From the NCBI RefSeq assembly GCF_024211255.1, contig NZ_JAMLDY010000013.1, positions 41,084-105,083 of the forward strand: 64,000 bases of DNA. Reading direction: 5' to 3'. The notes under the pieces are model-generated. The model made no database searches. It was not told where the DNA came from and saw only the letters and a list, made by a program, of their open reading frames with translations. Below are positions 59,869-64,000 of this stretch, piece after piece. Position 1 is the stretch's first letter. Each line of letters begins with the position of its first letter. Made by a program: the position numbers and the translations under genes. This DNA comes from Sphingomonas liriopis. Lineage in GTDB: Bacteria; Pseudomonadota; Alphaproteobacteria; Sphingomonadales; Sphingomonadaceae.

Positions 59869-60629
59869 GCCGCTCGTTCCCGGGCGATCTCGCGCAGCCG
59901 CTCGGCCTGATGCCGTGGGACCGCGACCAGCGCCTGTGCCGCCTCGCCGCCGCCGCCGTTCAGCAGCTCGCCGGGGGTCGCATCGGCGACGATCCGCCCC
60001 GCCTGCATCACCAGCACGCGGTCGGCGAGCAGCAGCGCCTCCGCCATGTCGTGGGTGACGAGGATCGTGGTGAGGCCGAGCCGGTCGTGCAGCGCGCGGA
60101 TCTCGCCGCCGAGCGTATCGCGCGTCACCGGATCGAGCGCGCCGAACGCCTCGTCGAGCAGCAGCAGCTTCGCGCCCGGCGCCAGCGCGCGGGCGATCGC
60201 GACGCGCTGGCGCTGCCCGCCCGACAGTGCGTCGGGCATCCGCGTCGCGACGTCGCGGGGCAGCGCGACGAGGTCGAGTAGTGCGTCGACGTCTGCCACG
60301 GGCGCGCCGGCGATGCGCGGGCCGATGGCGATGTTCTCGGCGACGGTCATGTGCGGGAACAGGCCGATGCCCTGGAAGACATAGCCGATCCGCCGCCTGA
60401 GCGCAGGCGCGGGGCCGGTGGCGACGTCTGCGCCGTCGAGCAGCACGCGGCCTTCGCTGGGCTCGATCAGGCGGTTGATCGTCTGGAGGAGCGTCGACTT
60501 GCCCGATCCCGATGCGCCGACCAGCGCGACGAAGCTGCCCTTCGCGATGGCGAGGCTGACGGTATCGACCGCCAGCGTGTCGCCGAACCGCTTGGTGACG
60601 GCATCGAAGCGGAGCGATTCTGCTGGCAT
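59865..60629 (-). CDS. ABC transporter ATPase of the osmoprotectant type
   Basis: A 254-residue ATPase: Walker A GASGSGKST near 38-46, Q-loop YVFQGIGLFPHMTV, signature LSGGQRQRVAIARAL, Walker B LLLLDEAFGALDP and switch His in LVTHDMAEAL. It lacks the CBS domains often found in ProV/OpuCA, so osmotic gating by that route is not visible. It energises the fused permease/binding protein downstream. Divergent from the SDR gene. Confidence 0.93.
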   Translation of the reverse strand: MPAESLRFDAVTKRFGDTLAVDTVSLAIAKGSFVALVGASGSGKSTLLQTINRLIEPSEGRVLLDGADVATGPAPALRRRIGYVFQGIGLFPHMTVAENIAIGPRIAGAPVADVDALLDLVALPRDVATRMPDALSGGQRQRVAIARALAPGAKLLLLDEAFGALDPVTRDTLGGEIRALHDRLGLTTILVTHDMAEALLLADRVLVMQAGRIVADATPGELLNGGGGEAAQALVAVPRHQAERLREIARERAA

Positions 60630-60689
60630 CGGCGGCGACGATGCGGGATGCCCGATGCAAAGTCCATGCGAAGGACGAGAGGAGAGTGT

Positions 60690-61478
60690 ATGACCGAGAC
60701 GCGTGCGATCTTCATCACCGGCGGCGGGTCGGGCATCGGCCGCGCAGTGGCCAAACTGTTCGGCAGCCGCGGCTGGCGGGTCGGGATCGCCGACGTCAAT
60801 GCCGCGGGGCTGGCGGAGACGGCCGCGCTGCTCCCCGCCGGGATGGCCGAAACCTATGTAATGGACGTGCGCGACCGTGAGGCGTGGACCGCGAACCTCG
60901 ACGCCTTCACCCGCGCCAGCGGCGGGCGGCTGGACGTCCTGTTCAACAATGCCGGGATCGGCACCGGCGGGCCGATCGCCGAGGCGGATTTCGACGCGAT
61001 CGACCGGACGGTGGCGATCAACTTCACCGGCGTGCTCAACGGCGCGCGGATCGGCCATGCCTATCTGGCGAAGACGCCGGGGTCGGTGCTGCTCAACACG
61101 TCTTCGGCTTCGGGCATCTATGGCTCGTCCGGCCTCGCCACCTATTCGGCGACCAAGTTCGCGGTGCGGGGCCTGAGCGAGGCGCTCGATGGCGAGTGGC
61201 ATGCGCAGGGGATCAAGGTGCGCTGCCTGCTGCCGAGCTTCATCGAGACGCCGCTGCTCGACGGCGTCGCGGGGGGCACCAATCGCACGATCCGCGAATC
61301 GGTGACCGGTGCGGGGCTGGAGCTGACGCCGGTCGACAAGGTCGCCGAGGCAGCGTGGAAGGCGGTGCACGGCGATGCGGTGCATACCTATGTCGGCAAG
61401 ACCGCCGAAAGGCTGCGCTTCGCCGCGCGCTGGATGCCGGGGGCGCTGCGCAAGCGGATGCGGCGGTCGTTGCGGTAA
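60690..61478 (+). CDS. Short-chain dehydrogenase/reductase
   Basis: A 262-residue SDR: nucleotide site TGGGSGIG at about 10-17, DVRDREAW, NNAG near 88, catalytic Ser near 137 with Tyr and Lys in YSATKFAV, and a C-terminal extension ending RMRRSLR. Start ATG 60690 follows GGAGAG. Substrate unknown; it could act on a steroid, lipid or alcohol. Divergent from the ABC ATPase gene and convergent with phhB. Confidence 0.9.
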   Translation: MTETRAIFITGGGSGIGRAVAKLFGSRGWRVGIADVNAAGLAETAALLPAGMAETYVMDVRDREAWTANLDAFTRASGGRLDVLFNNAGIGTGGPIAEADFDAIDRTVAINFTGVLNGARIGHAYLAKTPGSVLLNTSSASGIYGSSGLATYSATKFAVRGLSEALDGEWHAQGIKVRCLLPSFIETPLLDGVAGGTNRTIRESVTGAGLELTPVDKVAEAAWKAVHGDAVHTYVGKTAERLRFAARWMPGALRKRMRRSLR

Positions 61479-61490
61479 CCGGGCCTACTC

Positions 61491-61578
61491 TCACCCTCAC
61501 CCTTCCGCGCCTTCGCTGCTCCCTCCCTCTCCCATCGGGAGAGGGAAAAGACGCCGAAGGCGGCGAAGGGTGAGGGCG
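61491..61578. repeat. Inverted repeat (CCCTCACCCTTCCG family), copy 4
   Basis: Arms CACCCTCACCCTTCCGC and GGCGGCGAAGGGTGAGGGC enclose CCCTCTCCCATCGGGAGAGG. It lies between the convergent SDR and phhB genes and is likely to act as a terminator. Confidence 0.8.
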
Positions 61579-61587
61579 ACCTGGCCC

Positions 61588-61884
61588 CTACTCATCCACG
61601 ATCGCGTCGATCGCCTCGGCCATCTCGATGTCGCGGTGCGACAGGCCGCCGGCGTCGTGCGTGGTCAGCAGGATTTCGACGCGGTTGTAGACGTTCTTCC
61701 ATTCGGGGTGGTGGTTGGCCCGTTCCGCCATCAGCGCGACCTGCGTCATGAAGCCGAACGCCTCGACGAAGTCGGCGAAGGCGAGGCTGCGGGTGATCGC
61801 GTCGCGCGCCTCGTCGTAATCCCATTCGGGCAGGCCATCGAGCGCATCGGCGCGTTCGGCTTCGCTGAGGGCCTCGATCATCAT
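61588..61884 (-). CDS. phhB: Pterin-4a-carbinolamine dehydratase
   Basis: A 98-residue enzyme regenerating tetrahydrobiopterin by dehydrating the 4a-hydroxy form. Seen: [29 protein letters not shown] and the catalytic histidines in [17 protein letters not shown], plus [17 protein letters not shown]. The ATG pair at 61882-61884 and 61879-61881 both fit; AAGGA is 4 and 7 bases upstream respectively. The matching phenylalanine hydroxylase is not in the window. Confidence 0.95.
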   Translation of the reverse strand: MMIEALSEAERADALDGLPEWDYDEARDAITRSLAFADFVEAFGFMTQVALMAERANHHPEWKNVYNRVEILLTTHDAGGLSHRDIEMAEAIDAIVDE

Positions 61885-61916
61885 GGGTTCCTTGTCCGAT
61901 GGCGGGAGGACGGCGT

Positions 61917-62339
61917 ATGGCGGGGACGATGAGCGGGCAAGATGCTTTCGGACCGGCGCCCGACGCCGACGCGATCGAGGGAATCGCGCGCGACACGATC
62001 GCGCGGCTGCCCGCGGCGTTCGCGGCGCATCTGGGCGACGTGCTGCTGCTGGTCGAGGAGGAGGCGGACGACGAGACGCTCGCCGCGCTGGGGCTGGAGC
62101 ATCCGCTCGACCTGACCGGGCTGTACCATGGCCGTCCGTTGGGCGAGAAATCGTCGATGGAATCGGGGGCGCTGCCCGACCGCATCCATCTGTACCGGCA
62201 GGCGATCCTCGCCGAATGGGTCGAGACGGGGGTGCGGCTCGACGACCTCGTCCGCCACGTCACCATCCATGAGATCGGCCATCATTTCGGCCTGTCCGAC
62301 GACGACATGCACGCGCTGGAAGACGCGGTGGTCGATTGA
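61917..62339 (+). CDS. Zincin-like metallopeptidase family protein
   Basis: A 140-residue cytoplasmic protein with the zincin motif [18 protein letters not shown] at 118-135, preceded by [15 protein letters not shown]. This is the small zincin_1 family whose role is unclear. Start ATG 61917 has GGAGGA seven bases upstream. Its stop overlaps ccmA (TTGA), implying coupled translation. Confidence 0.88.
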   Translation: MAGTMSGQDAFGPAPDADAIEGIARDTIARLPAAFAAHLGDVLLLVEEEADDETLAALGLEHPLDLTGLYHGRPLGEKSSMESGALPDRIHLYRQAILAEWVETGVRLDDLVRHVTIHEIGHHFGLSDDDMHALEDAVVD

Positions 62340-62890
62340 CGCGGCTCGCGTTCGACGACGTCGCCTGCCTGCGGGGCGGGCGGGTGTTGTTCGAGGGACT
62401 GGGCTTTGCGCTGGCGCCGGGCGAGGCGGCGCTGGTCACCGGCCCCAACGGCGTCGGCAAGTCGAGCCTGGTGCGGATCGCCGCGGGGCTCCTGCGGCCG
62501 GCGGCGGGTGAGGTGACGCGCGAGGGCGCGGTGGCGTTGCTGGGGGAGGCGCATGCGCTCGACCCGGAATGGTCGCTCCGCCATGCGCTCGGTTACTGGA
62601 TCGGCGATCGGACGGCGACGGCACTCGCGGCGCTGGGGCTGGCGCATCTGGCCGAGGTGCCGGTGCGGGTGCTGTCGACCGGGCAGCGGCGCCGCGCCGG
62701 GCTGGCGCGTGTCGTCGGCAGTAACGCGGCGATCTGGCTGCTCGACGAGCCGGCGAACGGGCTCGACGACGATGGCGTGGCGCTGCTCGAAAGGCTGATC
62801 GCCGCGCATCGGGGCGCGGGTGGGATCGCGGTCGTGGCGACGCATACGACGGTCGCGCTGCCGGGTGCGCAGCCCGTGAGGCTCGGGTGA
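62336..62890 (+). CDS. ccmA: Heme exporter ATP-binding protein CcmA
   Basis: A 184-residue ABC ATPase of cytochrome c maturation: Walker A GPNGVGKSS at 36-44, signature LSTGQRRRAGLARV, Walker B IWLLDEPANGLD. Length is short, as usual for CcmA. The start is TTG 62336-62338 overlapping the zincin stop. With CcmB it releases the heme chaperone; CcmC, D, E and F genes are not in the window. Confidence 0.92.
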   Translation: MTRLAFDDVACLRGGRVLFEGLGFALAPGEAALVTGPNGVGKSSLVRIAAGLLRPAAGEVTREGAVALLGEAHALDPEWSLRHALGYWIGDRTATALAALGLAHLAEVPVRVLSTGQRRRAGLARVVGSNAAIWLLDEPANGLDDDGVALLERLIAAHRGAGGIAVVATHTTVALPGAQPVRLG

Positions 62891-63531
62891 TGCGGTTCGG
62901 GGCGATCGTCGCGCGCGACCTGCGTCGGGCGTGGTCGGGGGGCGGGGCGTGGTGGCCGGTCGCCTTCTTCCTGCTCGTCGCCTGCCTGTTCCCGTTCGCG
63001 GCCGGGCCGGATGCGGCGCTGCTGGCGCGGATCGGCGGCGGGGTGATCTGGGCGGCGGCGCTGCTCGCGGCGCTGCTGCCGGTCGAGCGGCTGGTCGGGC
63101 CGGATGTCGAGGCGGGGGTGATCGATCAATATGCCGTGCGGGGCACGCCGCTGGCGCTGGTCGCCTTCGCCAAGATCGTCGCGCACTGGCTGGGGTTCGC
63201 GCCGCCGCTGATGCTGGCGGCGGTGGTCGCGGGCGGCCTGTTCGACCTGTCGGCGGCGACGCTGGCGCGGGTCGAATGGGGCCTGCTGATCGGGACGCCG
63301 GGACTCGCCGCGCTGGCCGTCGCGACCGCTGCGCTGGTCGCCGGCTTGCGCGGTGGCGGGGCGGTGGCAGGACTGGTGATGCTGCCGCTGGCGATCCCGC
63401 TGCTCATCTTCGGCGCGGGATCGCTCGACGGAGGGGCGGGGGCGGTGAAGCTGCTCGCCGCGGTCAGCCTGTTGCTGACCGCGGGTGCGCCATGGATCGC
63501 CGCGGCGGCGATCCGGGTCGGGATGGATTAG
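62890..63531 (+). CDS. ccmB: Heme exporter permease CcmB
   Basis: A 213-residue inner-membrane protein with six hydrophobic segments and the CcmB pattern: FGAIVARDLRRAWSGGGAWW, FFLLVACLFPFA, LARIGGGVIWAAALLAALLPVERLV, QYAVRGTPLALVAFAKIVAHWL and LLPLAIPLLIFGAG. Start ATG 62890 (TGATG with the ccmA stop); the GTG at 62887 just before it is an alternative. Confidence 0.93.
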   Translation: MRFGAIVARDLRRAWSGGGAWWPVAFFLLVACLFPFAAGPDAALLARIGGGVIWAAALLAALLPVERLVGPDVEAGVIDQYAVRGTPLALVAFAKIVAHWLGFAPPLMLAAVVAGGLFDLSAATLARVEWGLLIGTPGLAALAVATAALVAGLRGGGAVAGLVMLPLAIPLLIFGAGSLDGGAGAVKLLAAVSLLLTAGAPWIAAAAIRVGMD

Positions 63532-63728
63532 GAGCGGTGATCCGAAGCATAGACCATCGCCGCGGCAGTTCCCGTCGCCGGTTTCAGGCGAAACCATTCG
63601 GGACGATCGATCGCGGTCAGGAACGCGAGCACCGTCAGGCCGAACATCAGCAGCGCTAGTCTTCCCCACAGGGGATTGGGCTGGGTATCGTCGGTATTGG
63701 TCTTGGCGAGATCGTCGTTTCGCTGCAT
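63528..63728 (-). CDS. Small single-pass membrane protein (66 aa)
   Basis: A 66-residue protein starting at ATG 63726-63728 with a strong AGGAGG seven bases upstream. After a polar N-terminus there is one hydrophobic segment, LALLMFGLTVLAFLTAI, followed by DRPEWFRLKPATG. No family recognised. It is tail-to-tail with ccmB, overlapping by four bases. Confidence 0.6.
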   Translation of the reverse strand: MQRNDDLAKTNTDDTQPNPLWGRLALLMFGLTVLAFLTAIDRPEWFRLKPATGTAAAMVYASDHRS

Positions 63729-64000
63729 CGCTGTGCCTCCTGTGCGCTGGTCGCCAGCATGTAGCCACGATAAGTCTTCTGCACGACGAGCGTTCCGTAA
63801 CGTTTTCTTGCTGCGGTGCGTCATGGGCGGTGGGGTGGTTGTGGGGCGCGGTGAGGTGTTTGTTTCGCCTCAACCCGTCCGTTCGCCCTCGTCTTAGTGG
63901 AATGACGTAGAGTTGGTTTGCCGCGTAGGATGCGGAGCCGGGGTGGGGGTGGCCACCCCCACCCCGGCGGCCGGCTGTCGGATCGGGTTCGTCCGGTTCC
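63729..64000. other. Right-edge non-coding region with a 30-base palindrome
   Basis: No convincing gene in 272 bases. At 63938-63967 the arms CCGGGGTGGGGGTGG and CCACCCCCACCCCGG abut with no spacer, a perfect 30-base palindrome. The following sequence is again GC-rich and continues beyond the window. Confidence 0.5.

Noticed and set aside
1..64000. tRNA, rRNA, prophage or integrative element
   Set aside because: No cloverleaf, rRNA segment, integrase or phage structural gene could be recognised in any gap; composition is even throughout.

Overview
The window is high-GC (roughly 67-70%), gene-dense bacterial chromosome with short intergenic gaps, many 4-bp start/stop overlaps and several families of dispersed GC-rich inverted repeats. 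Gene content (LacI-controlled uronate catabolism with a TonB receptor, mutY/dciA/smc neighbourhood, DUF885 and M20 secreted hydrolases, homogentisate genes, Che genes with a STAS protein) fits an alphaproteobacterium of the Sphingomonas group. No rRNA, tRNA, CRISPR array, prophage or transposase gene was seen.

Layout. 1-2.7 kb: a DNA-repair pair (DUF4130 protein running off the left edge, radical SAM protein) around a hemerythrin-like gene. 2.7-8.3 kb: smc, two DsbA-like thioredoxins and dciA on the minus strand. 8.3-11.6 kb: mutY, a serine hydrolase and nudC, coupled by ATGA overlaps on the plus strand. 11.9-18.5 kb: GH130 enzyme, DUF885 peptidase-like protein and a 1254-residue secreted LamG protein. 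18.6-36.6 kb: a uronate regulon with a hexuronate-type MFS transporter, a 2-keto-4-pentenoate hydratase-like enzyme, uxuB, uxaA, a LacI regulator, uxaC-kduI-kduD-kdgK, a carboxylesterase, and, beyond rarD, a TonB receptor with an alpha/beta hydrolase. A shared motif TGACACCGGT lies upstream of the main units. 36.6-39.2 kb: M20 peptidase, a small secreted protein and a MarR-like regulator. 39.2-49.7 kb: one minus-strand chemotaxis locus, two chemoreceptors-STAS-cheA-cheR-cheB-cheD-cheY-cheW-second cheB-like gene-CheT-like gene. 49.8-51.3 kb: gamma carbonic anhydrase and an alpha/beta hydrolase. 51.4-55.4 kb: tyrosine/homogentisate catabolism (hpd, hmgA, maiA, Rieske protein) with a divergent MarR regulator. 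55.5-58.1 kb: a second TonB-receptor-like protein with a glycine-rich insert. 58.3-60.6 kb: an osmoprotectant-type ABC importer with fused permease and binding protein. 60.7-63.7 kb: SDR, phhB, zincin peptidase, ccmA-ccmB and a small membrane protein.

How the genes work together. TonB uptake, periplasmic hydrolases and the MFS transporter should deliver uronates or unsaturated uronates. UxaC, UxuB and UxaA, or KduI and KduD, convert them to 2-keto-3-deoxygluconate, which KdgK phosphorylates. The LacI protein is the obvious regulator. The che locus resembles the main Sinorhizobium-type operon (STAS protein first, CheT-like protein last). It has two near-identical receptors lacking a periplasmic sensor domain, both ending in an xWxxF tail, and a second CheB-like protein whose catalytic serine is replaced by glutamate. 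The most promising unexplained items are that degenerate CheB, the six-site TGACACCGGT motif, the large LamG protein without a recognised catalytic family, and a small palindrome that appears to have inserted into a larger repeat.
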